From NCBI GenBank assembly GCA_947461645.1, contig CANHMN010000043.1:1-10212 (forward strand): a stretch of 10,212 bases of DNA. The letters are read 5' to 3'. The stretch is from Chitinophagaceae bacterium (GTDB lineage Bacteria; Bacteroidota; Bacteroidia; Chitinophagales; Chitinophagaceae). The translations under genes and the position numbers were made by a program. Within the stretch, counting starts at the first letter, position 1. Each line of letters begins with the position of its first letter. Below the pieces are notes generated by a model. The model searched no databases and was not told the DNA's origin. It saw nothing but the letters and a program-made list of their open reading frames with translations. This document shows positions 1-7,911 of this stretch, in pieces.

Positions 1-342
1 CCATTCCGCCTTATAAAATTCACGAATGTATACTGAGGCTGACGTAATATTTCCTGCGGTTTTGTTTTTTTCAATGAGCGACTGAATTTCGGTCTTGTGT
101 TGCGCTAGTTGAACAGATTCGCATGAAGGTTCAGCATAAAGCAATGGTCTGATATACTGAAAACCGGTTAACCTTTTAATATTGTAATTGCTACACGCAT
201 TTTGGTTATTAAGTATTTCCTCCTCTGCAGCCAATACTGACGAAGACTTGTAATTGAAATAACAAAAACCAAACAAGGATAATAAAGTAGGAATAGCAAA
301 TGTAATTAGAGCAAAATAAAGGGGCACTTTTTTGGTGAGCAT
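1..342 (-). CDS. Probable class A beta-lactamase-like serine hydrolase, N-terminal part (cut by window edge)
   Basis: This open frame starts at ATG 342-340 and reads 114 codons leftward without a stop until the window edge; an in-frame TAA two codons upstream leaves this as the first possible ATG. Residues about 7-27 (PLYFALITFAIPTLLSLFGF) form one hydrophobic segment after a short basic start (LTKK), so the protein is a membrane-anchored or exported product. From residue about 79 the frame reads QLAQHKTEIQSLIEKNK, then SASVYIREFYKAEW. This resembles the stretch before the catalytic domain of Bacteroidota class A beta-lactamase-related serine hydrolases, where a helix is followed by a strand of the type SVYFRDLxxGxW. 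The catalytic Ser-x-x-Lys and later motifs would lie outside the window, so the family call rests on this short segment only and cannot distinguish a true beta-lactamase from a peptidase-like relative. It is divergent from the DUF2723 gene. A 7/8 match to an inverted -7 element (CAAGGGTA, 430-437) is the only promoter hint. Confidence 0.5.
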   Translation of the reverse strand, partial: MLTKKVPLYFALITFAIPTLLSLFGFCYFNYKSSSVLAAEEEILNNQNACSNYNIKRLTGFQYIRPLLYAEPSCESVQLAQHKTEIQSLIEKNKTAGNITSASVYIREFYKAEW

Positions 343-461
343 GTTTTAAATTTTATCGTGCAATTTAGCCTATTTATTGAATTTTTGCAAGAGATAGGTG
401 TTTTGAATCTCACAAAATTTGAAATTGTTCAAGGGTATGTACTTATTAGTTGACTGATGAT

Positions 462-469
462 TATATTTG
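462..469 (+). promoter_or_regulatory. Bacteroidota -7 promoter element TATATTTG before the DUF2723 gene
   Basis: TATATTTG matches the Bacteroidota primary sigma factor -7 consensus TAnnTTTG exactly and lies 22 bases before the ATG at 492, which would give a leader of roughly 15-20 nt. No clear -33 TTTG is present at the usual 19-21 base spacing, which lowers confidence. It lies in the 149-bp divergent spacer (343-491), where no other gene or RNA is seen. Confidence 0.45.
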
Positions 470-491
470 CTGACTTTAACATTTGACCAAT

Positions 492-3400
492 ATGAATTAT
501 AAACTCATCAACAACATTACAGGCTGGGCAATTTGCCTTATTGCCTGTTCAGTTTATTTAATGACTATGGAAGCAACAGGAAGTCTTTGGGACTGTGGCG
601 AATTTGCTTCTAGTGCCTTCAAACTTCAAATCCCTCACCCACCAGGTGCTCCTTTGTTTGTTTTGATTGGAAGAATCTTTATGATTCCTTTTGGTAATCA
701 AAATGCCATAATCGGCTTAAATGCGATGAGTGCACTTGCCAGTGGATTTACAATTTTATTCCTTTTCTGGACCATCACTCACTTTGCAAAAAAAATTGTT
801 CAAAAAGACGAAGGCGAACTTACCACCAATAACATTTTGGCTATTATGGCTGCAGGTGTTGTGGGTGCTCTTGCCTATACTTTTTCTGACTCTTTCTGGT
901 ACAGTGCTGTAGAAGGTGAAGTATATGCCCTATCTTCTTTTTTTACTGCCATTGTATTTTGGGCTATGCTGAAGTGGGAACAAAATGTTACCGAAGAACA
1001 TGAGCAAGGTGTTAAAGGTCATTTTACCAAAGCCGACAGATGGATTATTTTAATTTTTTACCTGATGGGACTTTCCATTGGTGTGCATTTATTGAACCTA
1101 CTAACTATTCCTGCAATCGTTATCATTTACTATCATAAGCGTTACGCTGCTACCAAATGGGGTACGTTTTGGGCTTTCCTTATTGGTTGTATTCTTACTG
1201 GATTAGTACAAAAAGCTGTCATACAATGGAGCATTAAAGGCGCATCCAAAATGGATATTATGTTTACCAATAGCTTTAACCTGCCTTATTTCTCCGGTTT
1301 TGCCTTTCTGTTTTTGTTGATTGGTTTTGGTATTTACTTCGGACTTAAAACAGCTCAAAAGAAAAATTGGAACTTTCTTAAATTAGGTCTTTGGAGCTTT
1401 GCGTTTATGCTTCTGGGTTATTCTACTTACTTCACAACCATGATAAGAAGTAATGCAAATCCTGCTATTGATATGTACAACGTAGACAACCCCGTTAGTT
1501 TGGAGGGGTACGTTAGCAGAGAACAATACGGCGACTGGCCTATCTTATACGGACAAGATTTTACTGCACAAATTATTGATGCTCCTGTTGAAGAAACCTA
1601 CATCAAATCAAATGGCAAATATGAAAAAAACGGGAAAAAAGTAAGTTATGTTTATGCCGACGCTGACAAACATCCTTTCCCTAGAATGTGGGATCAGAGC
1701 AACGATCAGGGACACGCAGATTATTATGCAAGCTGGGCTGGTATCGCAAAAGACAAGGATGGCAATTGGGAAAGGGCTCCAACCATGGCTGAAAACATAG
1801 GCTTCTTCTTCGACTACCAACTCAATTGGATGTACTGGAGGTATTTCATGTGGAACTTCGCCGGAAAACAAAATGATGTTCAAGGCATTAGCATTGGTAA
1901 TCCCCGCGACGGCAACTGGCTTACCGGCATTGGTTTTTACGACAACATCAGATTGGGTGATCAAAATAAATTACCTGACAGCATGAAAAACAACAGAGCA
2001 AACAATAAGCTTTACATGTTGCCTTTCATCCTTGGATTACTCGGATTAATTTATCAAAGCAAGAAAGATAAAAAGGATGCTTTGGTTTCCGGATTGCTGT
2101 TTTTCTTTACCGGACTTGCCATCTGCATTTACCTCAACCAGGCAGGAAATCAACCAAGGGAAAGGGACTACGCTTACGTAGGTTCGTTTTATGCTTTTGC
2201 CATTTGGATAGGTATCGGCGTGTTGTATATTCGCGAACTTCTTTCAGCTGCATTGAAAAACAAACAACTGGGTACTGCAGGTGCAGCTGTTGCTTGCTTA
2301 TTAGCCGTTCCTGTTTTGATGGCTGCTCAAGAGTGGGATGACCACGACAGAAGCCAAAAATCAATCGCTAAAGATTTAGCCATTAATTATCTTGAAAGCT
2401 GTCCTCCTAATGCTGTATTAATAACTTTTGGAGACAATGATACTTACCCTCTATGGTACGCTCAGGAAGTAGAAGGAATAAGACAAGATGTAAGAGTAAT
2501 CAACAGTAGTTTGTTGGGTACAGATTGGTACATCAATCAACTGAGGTACAAATTAAACCAAAGTGATCCCATTGACCCCATTTGGACAGCTGCTCAAATT
2601 GAGGGATCTTCAAGAGATATCGTAAGATACAATCCCAATCCTGCGCTTACCAACGGACAGTATATGGATTTGTATACCATGATGAAAGATTATGCAGGTT
2701 CTGATGATCCAACCAAAGTAGGTGTAACCAATGACGGCGAAAGCGTAAATACTTTTCCTTCTCAAAAAGTATCTGTACCGGTAGACTCAGCATTGGTGAG
2801 AACGAATGGTACCGTAAATGCTGATGACAACGTTGTAAATCAGCTGCAATTTGAATTCAATAAAAATTACCTCTTTAAAAATGATGCTGCCATATTAAAC
2901 ATCATAGCAGCAAACAAATGGAAGCGTCCAATTTGTTTCACTTCACCTTATAACGAACTTGGTTTTGAAAAATACCTTCGTCAAGATGGGATGGTTTACA
3001 GACTTGTTCCTGTTGAAAATGGCGGCGTAAACAAAAATTGGGTGATGGATAAGATGATGAACAAATTCAAATCCGGAAATGCCAACAACAAAGCGGTGTT
3101 CTTTGATGAAGAAAACAGAAGACACCTCAACAGCATTCGTTTAGCATACGGTCAGGCCGCCTCTGCATTGGCAGATGCCGGCAGAAAAGAAGATGCAAGG
3201 AAATTACTCGACAAATGCGATTCCTTGATTCCTGATCAAAACATGCCTTACGGTACAACAGGCAGGTACCAACAATGCAATCAAATTTCCATGCAAATGC
3301 TTTATGCAGCTTTAAAAGCAGACCATAATCAATTGGCAGATAAAATCACCAAGAGTCTGAAAAAAGACATGCAACAACAAGCAAATTTTTACGAATCACT

Positions 3401-3560
3401 TACCGGCTCTAACAGAGAAGCTGTTTCAACTGAAGAAGAAAGAAACATGAATCTGATGAGAAGTTTGGAGGGATTAGAACAGCAATTCAAAATGATGCAA
3501 CAAGCTACACAACCTACCCCTCCTGCGAATAAAGCCATAACCGATTCAGCCAAGCCCTAA
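492..3560 (+). CDS. DUF2723 / GT117-type multi-pass membrane protein, probable GT-C fold glycosyltransferase
   Basis: The protein has 1022 residues from ATG 492. The frame could open at TTG 483, three codons earlier, but ATG is preferred. The N-terminus carries the DUF2723 core: a first membrane helix (about 11-26), then GSLWDCGEF (30-38) and IPHPPGAPLFVLIGR (47-61), with further hydrophobic segments near 72-96, 114-133, 145-161, 183-215, 224-240, 265-285 and 296-316. A mostly soluble insert (about 320-500) precedes helices near 507-522, 529-548, 557-580 and 595-612; the family signature QPRERDYAYVGSFYAFAIW lies at 554-572. The last 410 residues look soluble and probably extracytoplasmic: they start with SCPPNAVLITFGDNDTYPLW (636-655) and end in a helical, TPR-like stretch (about 880-910) and a polar Pro/Thr tail. 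The family is distantly related to protein O-mannosyltransferases (GT-C fold) and is now often labelled GT117; Asp34/Glu37 sit where GT-C enzymes have their catalytic acidic residues. Donor and acceptor cannot be read from sequence; a role in envelope protein or lipid glycosylation is inference. Confidence 0.85.
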   Translation: MNYKLINNITGWAICLIACSVYLMTMEATGSLWDCGEFASSAFKLQIPHPPGAPLFVLIGRIFMIPFGNQNAIIGLNAMSALASGFTILFLFWTITHFAKKIVQKDEGELTTNNILAIMAAGVVGALAYTFSDSFWYSAVEGEVYALSSFFTAIVFWAMLKWEQNVTEEHEQGVKGHFTKADRWIILIFYLMGLSIGVHLLNLLTIPAIVIIYYHKRYAATKWGTFWAFLIGCILTGLVQKAVIQWSIKGASKMDIMFTNSFNLPYFSGFAFLFLLIGFGIYFGLKTAQKKNWNFLKLGLWSFAFMLLGYSTYFTTMIRSNANPAIDMYNVDNPVSLEGYVSREQYGDWPILYGQDFTAQIIDAPVEETYIKSNGKYEKNGKKVSYVYADADKHPFPRMWDQSNDQGHADYYASWAGIAKDKDGNWERAPTMAENIGFFFDYQLNWMYWRYFMWNFAGKQNDVQGISIGNPRDGNWLTGIGFYDNIRLGDQNKLPDSMKNNRANNKLYMLPFILGLLGLIYQSKKDKKDALVSGLLFFFTGLAICIYLNQAGNQPRERDYAYVGSFYAFAIWIGIGVLYIRELLSAALKNKQLGTAGAAVACLLAVPVLMAAQEWDDHDRSQKSIAKDLAINYLESCPPNAVLITFGDNDTYPLWYAQEVEGIRQDVRVINSSLLGTDWYINQLRYKLNQSDPIDPIWTAAQIEGSSRDIVRYNPNPALTNGQYMDLYTMMKDYAGSDDPTKVGVTNDGESVNTFPSQKVSVPVDSALVRTNGTVNADDNVVNQLQFEFNKNYLFKNDAAILNIIAANKWKRPICFTSPYNELGFEKYLRQDGMVYRLVPVENGGVNKNWVMDKMMNKFKSGNANNKAVFFDEENRRHLNSIRLAYGQAASALADAGRKEDARKLLDKCDSLIPDQNMPYGTTGRYQQCNQISMQMLYAALKADHNQLADKITKSLKKDMQQQANFYESLTGSNREAVSTEEERNMNLMRSLEGLEQQFKMMQQATQPTPPANKAITDSAKP

Positions 3561-3584
3561 TTACTAAGTCTTGATAAATAACTT

Positions 3585-3612
3585 AAAAATCCCGCATTGC
3601 GGGATTTTTTTT
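3585..3612. terminator. Bidirectional intrinsic terminator between convergent genes
   Basis: Left arm AAAAATCCCGC (3585-3595), loop ATT and right arm GCGGGATTTTT (3599-3609) form a perfect 11-bp hairpin, followed by TTT to 3612. On the plus strand the GC-rich stem precedes a run of eight T; on the minus strand the left A-run reads as a T-run. It lies 24 bp after the stop of the DUF2723 gene and 21 bp after the stop of murB, so it can serve both. Confidence 0.9.
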
Positions 3613-3633
3613 ATCACTTGAATGAGCAAAAGG

Positions 3634-4650
3634 TTACATTACATTAACTTCCCGCTCCAGCATGATTCCAAATTTCTCAAAGACAGAAGAAACAATTTCA
3701 TGGCTTAGTTGAAGTATTTCATTGCCGCTTGCTTTACCGTAATTAACCAGCACTAAAGCCTGTTTTTGATAACAACCTGCATCACCCTTCCTAAATCCCT
3801 TCCAACCACATTGCTCTATTAACCATCCAGCAGCTATTTTCATTTTATTCGCAGAGGTTGGGTATCCACTGAGGTTGGGATATTGTAATTTAAGTTGATG
3901 GTAATGTGTTTGGGTAATTTCAGGATTTTTAAAAAAACTACCTGCATTACCAATCTTAGTAGGATCGGGAAGTTTGCTGTTGCGAATGTTCATCACCGCT
4001 TGGGCAATGTCATTCAATAATGGATTGCTAACACCCATTTCACGTAGTTCCTCATTGATAGCGCCGTAAGTGGTATTCAAAACAGGTTTTTTATGCAGCA
4101 AAAAAGTAACTGAAGTAATAACGAATTTATTTTGATAGGCTCTTTTAAAGATGCTGTCACGGTAACCGAACAAACAATCTGCTTTTTTCATCACTACCAT
4201 TTCCCCATCAGCAATTCGCATTGCCTCAAGTTCATAAAAAACATCCTTTAGTTCCACTCCATAAGCTCCTATGTTCTGTATAGGCGAAGCACCCACACTT
4301 CCAGGTATTAAAGCAAGATTTTCAACTCCGGCATATCCGTGGTGTACACAGTAAAGTACAAATTGATGCCAATTGACACCGGCACCGACTTTTACATAAA
4401 AATGTTCATCCGTTTCCATAACCAATTCAATGCCTTCTATTTCATTTTTTAAAACTAATCCGTCGAAATCATTGCAAAAAAGGATATTGCTGCCCCCACC
4501 AAGAATTAAGATTCTTTCAGTATTTGCGGCTCTTTGAGCAAGTATTGCTTGTAATTCATCGGTAGTTTTAAAAGCAGCAAACAAAGATGCTTTCACATCC
4601 ATACCAAAAGTATGAAAAGGCTGAAGCGATATGTTTTGTTGAATAACCAA
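3634..4650 (-). CDS. murB: UDP-N-acetylenolpyruvoylglucosamine reductase MurB (type I)
   Basis: MurB is the cytoplasmic FAD enzyme that reduces UDP-GlcNAc-enolpyruvate with NADPH to UDP-N-acetylmuramate, the second committed step of peptidoglycan precursor synthesis. The 338 residues match type I MurB in length. Visible motifs are the N-terminal NISLQPFHTFG (6-16), the FAD-binding LGGGSNIL (50-57), IPGSVGASPIQNIGAYGVE (115-133), FGYRDSIFK (161-169, with the substrate-binding Arg164), the KLPDP then GNAGSFFKNP block (226-243, with the catalytic Ser238), and a C-terminal LEREV (331-335) carrying the conserved Glu. The start is TTG at 4650-4648: the next ATG is at codon 17 and would delete the conserved HTFG segment, and the frame upstream of TTG offers no ATG before a stop. 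It is the last gene of the plsC-priA-murB cluster, 14 bp after the priA stop, and ends at the shared terminator. No key residue is missing. Confidence 0.95.
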   Translation of the reverse strand: MVIQQNISLQPFHTFGMDVKASLFAAFKTTDELQAILAQRAANTERILILGGGSNILFCNDFDGLVLKNEIEGIELVMETDEHFYVKVGAGVNWHQFVLYCVHHGYAGVENLALIPGSVGASPIQNIGAYGVELKDVFYELEAMRIADGEMVVMKKADCLFGYRDSIFKRAYQNKFVITSVTFLLHKKPVLNTTYGAINEELREMGVSNPLLNDIAQAVMNIRNSKLPDPTKIGNAGSFFKNPEITQTHYHQLKLQYPNLSGYPTSANKMKIAAGWLIEQCGWKGFRKGDAGCYQKQALVLVNYGKASGNEILQLSHEIVSSVFEKFGIMLEREVNVM

Positions 4651-4664
4651 GAGCAGTGTTTTAA

Positions 4665-7151
4665 TTAAAGCGGATCAACATCCACAATATTATGAATTGA
4701 TTTGAATCTTTTTTCAGCTGTCATCAAATTAATATGATGCAACAATGCTTTTTTGGCTCGTGCCATTTCGATAGATGATTTAGGCAATTTTATTATCATC
4801 TCCATCAAAAAGAAATTTCTTTGTCTTGCTATCACAGGAGCTGCGGGCCCTATTACAGCACCTTTAAAATCTTTTTTCAATGAAGAAGTCAATAGTTCTG
4901 CTGCTTCCATGCATCTTTGTTCATCTTTGTGTTTCAATGTTATCCTTACCAATCTGCAAAAGGGCGGATACATGAATTCATGACGTGATTGGATTTCATG
5001 TTGGTAAAACCCCTCGTAATCATGGTTTTTGACAAATTGAACAATAGGGTGATTGGTTTGATAAGCTTGAATGAGCACCTTCCCTTTCTCTTCCTTTCTT
5101 CCTGCTCTTCCACTTACCTGTTCCATCAATTGAAAAGCCCTTTCATTGGCGCGAAAATCAGCAAAGCTCAATAATCCATCAGCATCCAAAACGCCAACCA
5201 ATTGTACCCTGTCAAAATCAAGGCCTTTAACCACCATTTGGGTACCTATCAAAACATCTATTTGTCCTTTTTCTACTTCAAGAATTAATTTGTCATGTGC
5301 CTGTTTGCCTCTGATACTGTCAACATCCATTCTTGCCACCTTCAATTGAGGAAATGCTTCCTGAATCAATTCTTCAATTTTCTCCGTACCAAAATTTCTT
5401 TCCAACCATTGTGTACTTCCGCAAGCTGTGCACTCAATAAGTTTAGGATAAATACTTCCACAATAATGGCAATGCAGCTTCTTACTGTATTTGTGAAGCG
5501 TAAGGGAAACATCACAATGATTGCATTGGGGAATAAAACCACAACTTCCACAGATAAGGTAGGGGCTGTATCCTCGTCTGTTTTGAAACAAGATAACCTG
5601 TTTGTTTTGTTCAACCGTAGCAGCTATCTCTGCTTTCAAGGTAGGTGTGATGAAACTGTATTTTTTATCCGGACTTTTTTCTTTCTGTGGATGCACCAAT
5701 TCTATCTCGGGTAGTTTGATGTCACCAAAACGGGCATTCAAAGTTACATAGCCATATTTGTTTTGTTGAGCATTGTAAAAGCTTTCCAAAGAAGGTGTTC
5801 CACTTCCCAAAAGTACTTTAGCGTCAAACAAGGATGCGTAGAAAATAGCCGCATCTCTCGCATTGTATCTTGGTGCAGGATCTTGTTGCTTGTAAGAGGC
5901 GTCATGCTCCTCATCTACTATGATGCAACCAAGGTTTTGAAAAGGCAAAAAAAGGCTGCTACGTGCACCCAACACAACTGTTACTTCTCCTAGCTTTACT
6001 TTGTTCCACAGCTCAACCCGCTCCTGGTCATTAAACTTTGAATGGTAAATGGCAAGATGTCCCCCGAAATATTTTTTCAATCTGCGTTTAATCTGAGCCG
6101 TGAGTGCAATTTCAGGAAGCAGGTATAAAACCTGTTGTCCTTTGCGAATATGGTCTTCAATGATTTTCACATAAAGCATGGTTTTACCGCTTCCGGTAAC
6201 CCCTTTCAGCAGGCATACATTTTTATGTTCCCATTTTTGCTGAATGTCATTCAAGGCAAGTTGTTGGTCGGCAGACAATTGAAAATCTATATCAATCCAT
6301 TTTTCTCCGTGGATGATTCTATCTATGTTTCGCTTTTCCTCTTTGATAATACCCTTTTCACGAAGCGCATTGAATTGTGCATTTGAGGCATCAGCTTTTT
6401 TCAACAATGCAGATTTTAACACCTCCCCTTCGGTCTTTTGAATATGCAAAAAAGACAATAGAAGTTGAAGTTGTTTAGGTGCTCCTTTCCAATCATCAAA
6501 GAGTTTATTTAGTGAGGAGTCATCGTTGTATTTTTCATTCAACAGAACATAAGTCTCTTGCTTGGCTTTGTATTTTTCGTTCAACGATTCCCAAATCATG
6601 CCAATATTCTTGTGTAAAATCGATTTTACTATAGCGTAAACTTTTTTACCATCAAGTAGCAATTGAATCTCCGAAATTTGCAATTGTTTTCGAATGGAAA
6701 GTGCCTCAGTGAGAAGAAATTCATCATCTGAAAGATTATTAAAATCAACCGTTTCGCCTTCATTGTAAATTAAAAGAGATTCACCCGTAAGTTTAAAGTG
6801 AGCAGGCAAAGCAGCAGCCATCACTTCACCTTCTGAACACAGGTAATATTCGCACATCCATTCCCACAATTTGAGCTGATGAGAATATACCAAAGGGACA
6901 TCATCTAATACACTTAATATTGGTTTGGTGGGATAGTCTGGTTGTTTATTGGATACCAACTTCACCAACGCAGCATACTTTTTGTTTTTACCGAAAACCA
7001 CTTCTACCCTTACCCCTGGCTGAACTGAAGATGCAAGATCGTTTGGAACGCTGTAGCTGTAATTGCGTGGTATAGCAAGGGGCAGTATCACATCAACCCA
7101 AAGCTGAGATGAGGATGTTTGAAACAACTGTCCGTTTTGAAAAGTACTCAT
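4665..7151 (-). CDS. priA: Primosomal protein N', replication-restart DNA helicase PriA
   Basis: PriA is a 3'-5' superfamily 2 helicase that recognises stalled forks and D-loops and reloads the replicative helicase. The 828 residues from ATG 7151 show the full domain order: the 3'-DNA-end-binding domain (about 17-115, starting WVDVILPLAIPRNYSYSVP), a divergent winged-helix region (about 120-285), helicase lobe 1 with Walker A GVTGSGKT (317-324) and DEEHD (413-417), an inserted zinc module with eight cysteines (534, 537, 543, 546, 561, 564, 574, 577), lobe 2 with GTQMVVKGLDF (636-646) and QVSGRAGR (678-685), and a C-terminal domain starting near YPPFCRLVRITL (728-739). The frame stays open upstream to 7247, but that extra stretch overlaps plsC by 86 bp and is rich in Cys, Met and His unlike any PriA N-terminus, so the inner ATG is chosen. 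It starts 10 bp after the plsC stop and ends 14 bp before murB, so co-transcription is likely. It is somewhat longer than E. coli PriA (732), as I recall is usual for the phylum. Confidence 0.96.
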   Translation of the reverse strand: MSTFQNGQLFQTSSSQLWVDVILPLAIPRNYSYSVPNDLASSVQPGVRVEVVFGKNKKYAALVKLVSNKQPDYPTKPILSVLDDVPLVYSHQLKLWEWMCEYYLCSEGEVMAAALPAHFKLTGESLLIYNEGETVDFNNLSDDEFLLTEALSIRKQLQISEIQLLLDGKKVYAIVKSILHKNIGMIWESLNEKYKAKQETYVLLNEKYNDDSSLNKLFDDWKGAPKQLQLLLSFLHIQKTEGEVLKSALLKKADASNAQFNALREKGIIKEEKRNIDRIIHGEKWIDIDFQLSADQQLALNDIQQKWEHKNVCLLKGVTGSGKTMLYVKIIEDHIRKGQQVLYLLPEIALTAQIKRRLKKYFGGHLAIYHSKFNDQERVELWNKVKLGEVTVVLGARSSLFLPFQNLGCIIVDEEHDASYKQQDPAPRYNARDAAIFYASLFDAKVLLGSGTPSLESFYNAQQNKYGYVTLNARFGDIKLPEIELVHPQKEKSPDKKYSFITPTLKAEIAATVEQNKQVILFQNRRGYSPYLICGSCGFIPQCNHCDVSLTLHKYSKKLHCHYCGSIYPKLIECTACGSTQWLERNFGTEKIEELIQEAFPQLKVARMDVDSIRGKQAHDKLILEVEKGQIDVLIGTQMVVKGLDFDRVQLVGVLDADGLLSFADFRANERAFQLMEQVSGRAGRKEEKGKVLIQAYQTNHPIVQFVKNHDYEGFYQHEIQSRHEFMYPPFCRLVRITLKHKDEQRCMEAAELLTSSLKKDFKGAVIGPAAPVIARQRNFFLMEMIIKLPKSSIEMARAKKALLHHINLMTAEKRFKSIHNIVDVDPL

Positions 7152-7161
7152 GTTACTGCAA

Positions 7162-7911
7162 TCATTGTATCCATTTGGCCTTGTACTTGCGCAATGCAAC
7201 ATCCATGGCATTATACACTTTTTCTTTAAGCAAAGTAACGTCGTCAAGACCTAAACCTTCTACTGGAATTTCTTCCAAATAAACAATCCTTGATTTTCCG
7301 GGTGTTAGCGAAAATGCACTTCCGAAATGCAATCTTTCGTAAGCATCCAAAAATAGCAAGGGCTTAATAGGCGTTTTGGTTTCTATGGCAATGCGGAAAG
7401 CTCCGTCATAAAAGTTCAATAAGGGCTGAGAGGTTTCATTAAAAGTTCCCTCCGGGGCCAACACTATGGAAATGTTGTTGTCAATGGCTTCTTTTAAATC
7501 TGCAACGCATCTTGCCCTGTCGTTTTTATCGGAGCGCTTAACCATTATAACCGCGCTGCTGTATATAAAACCGAAGAGAGGAATTTTGGAAATTTCGTAT
7601 TTCCCAAGCCCTCTAATATTTTGGTTTCTTATGGCCATCAAAATGATGAAGGCATCAAGATAAGAAATGTGGTTAAAGACAAAAACAGAAGGTTTTCTTT
7701 TATCATGGGGTGCCTCGTAGAGTATACTATGTCTGATACCCAGCATCAACATCATGATGTCTACTACACAACGTACTATAAAATAAATGGCATTCCCTCG
7801 TTTTGGTGATGGCATCCAAAATGTAAACAACACCAATAGTAAGGTAACAAATGTTAGCACAAGAAGAACAATCCCCGCGTAAACAATATACAACAGCTTC
7901 AAAAATTTCAT
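7162..7911 (-). CDS. plsC: 1-acyl-sn-glycerol-3-phosphate acyltransferase (PlsC family)
   Basis: PlsC-family enzymes transfer an acyl chain to lysophosphatidic acid at the inner membrane, forming phosphatidic acid for phospholipids; relatives act on other lysolipids, for example ornithine lipids. The 249-residue protein starts at ATG 7911 with MKFLKLLYIVYAG and a strong membrane helix (about 4-32), followed by a second weaker hydrophobic stretch (about 41-58). The acyltransferase motif I is intact: NHISYLD, with His81 and Asp86 in the H-x4-D catalytic pair. Motif III reads APEGTFNET (152-160), with Phe where classical enzymes have Arg in EGTR. Motif IV is TPIKPLLF (180-187). An upstream in-frame start at 7965 would add 18 residues with no family likeness, so the inner ATG is preferred. 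It is the first gene of the plsC-priA-murB cluster and divergent from rplU. No convincing minus-strand promoter was found; the best is a CAAAGATT (7963-7970) half match. Exact acyl acceptor is uncertain. Confidence 0.88.
   Translation of the reverse strand: MKFLKLLYIVYAGIVLLVLTFVTLLLVLFTFWMPSPKRGNAIYFIVRCVVDIMMLMLGIRHSILYEAPHDKRKPSVFVFNHISYLDAFIILMAIRNQNIRGLGKYEISKIPLFGFIYSSAVIMVKRSDKNDRARCVADLKEAIDNNISIVLAPEGTFNETSQPLLNFYDGAFRIAIETKTPIKPLLFLDAYERLHFGSAFSLTPGKSRIVYLEEIPVEGLGLDDVTLLKEKVYNAMDVALRKYKAKWIQ

Noticed and set aside
430..437. CAAGGGTA as minus-strand promoter for the serine hydrolase
   Set aside because: It is a 7/8 inverted match with no -33 element at the correct spacing and would give a long leader of about 85 nt; kept only as a hint.
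1608..1964. 118-residue minus-strand frame inside the DUF2723 gene
   Set aside because: It is a shadow of a strongly recognisable coding region; no promoter, leader or family resemblance.
5295..5714. 139-residue plus-strand frame inside priA
   Set aside because: It lies opposite the zinc-module and helicase region of priA, and its Cys/Phe-rich translation looks like antisense of conserved codons.
7152..7247. N-terminal extension of priA by 32 residues
   Set aside because: It overlaps the plsC coding end, begins at a non-ATG-supported position and does not resemble PriA N-termini; ATG 7151 gives a normal start just before the 3'BD domain.
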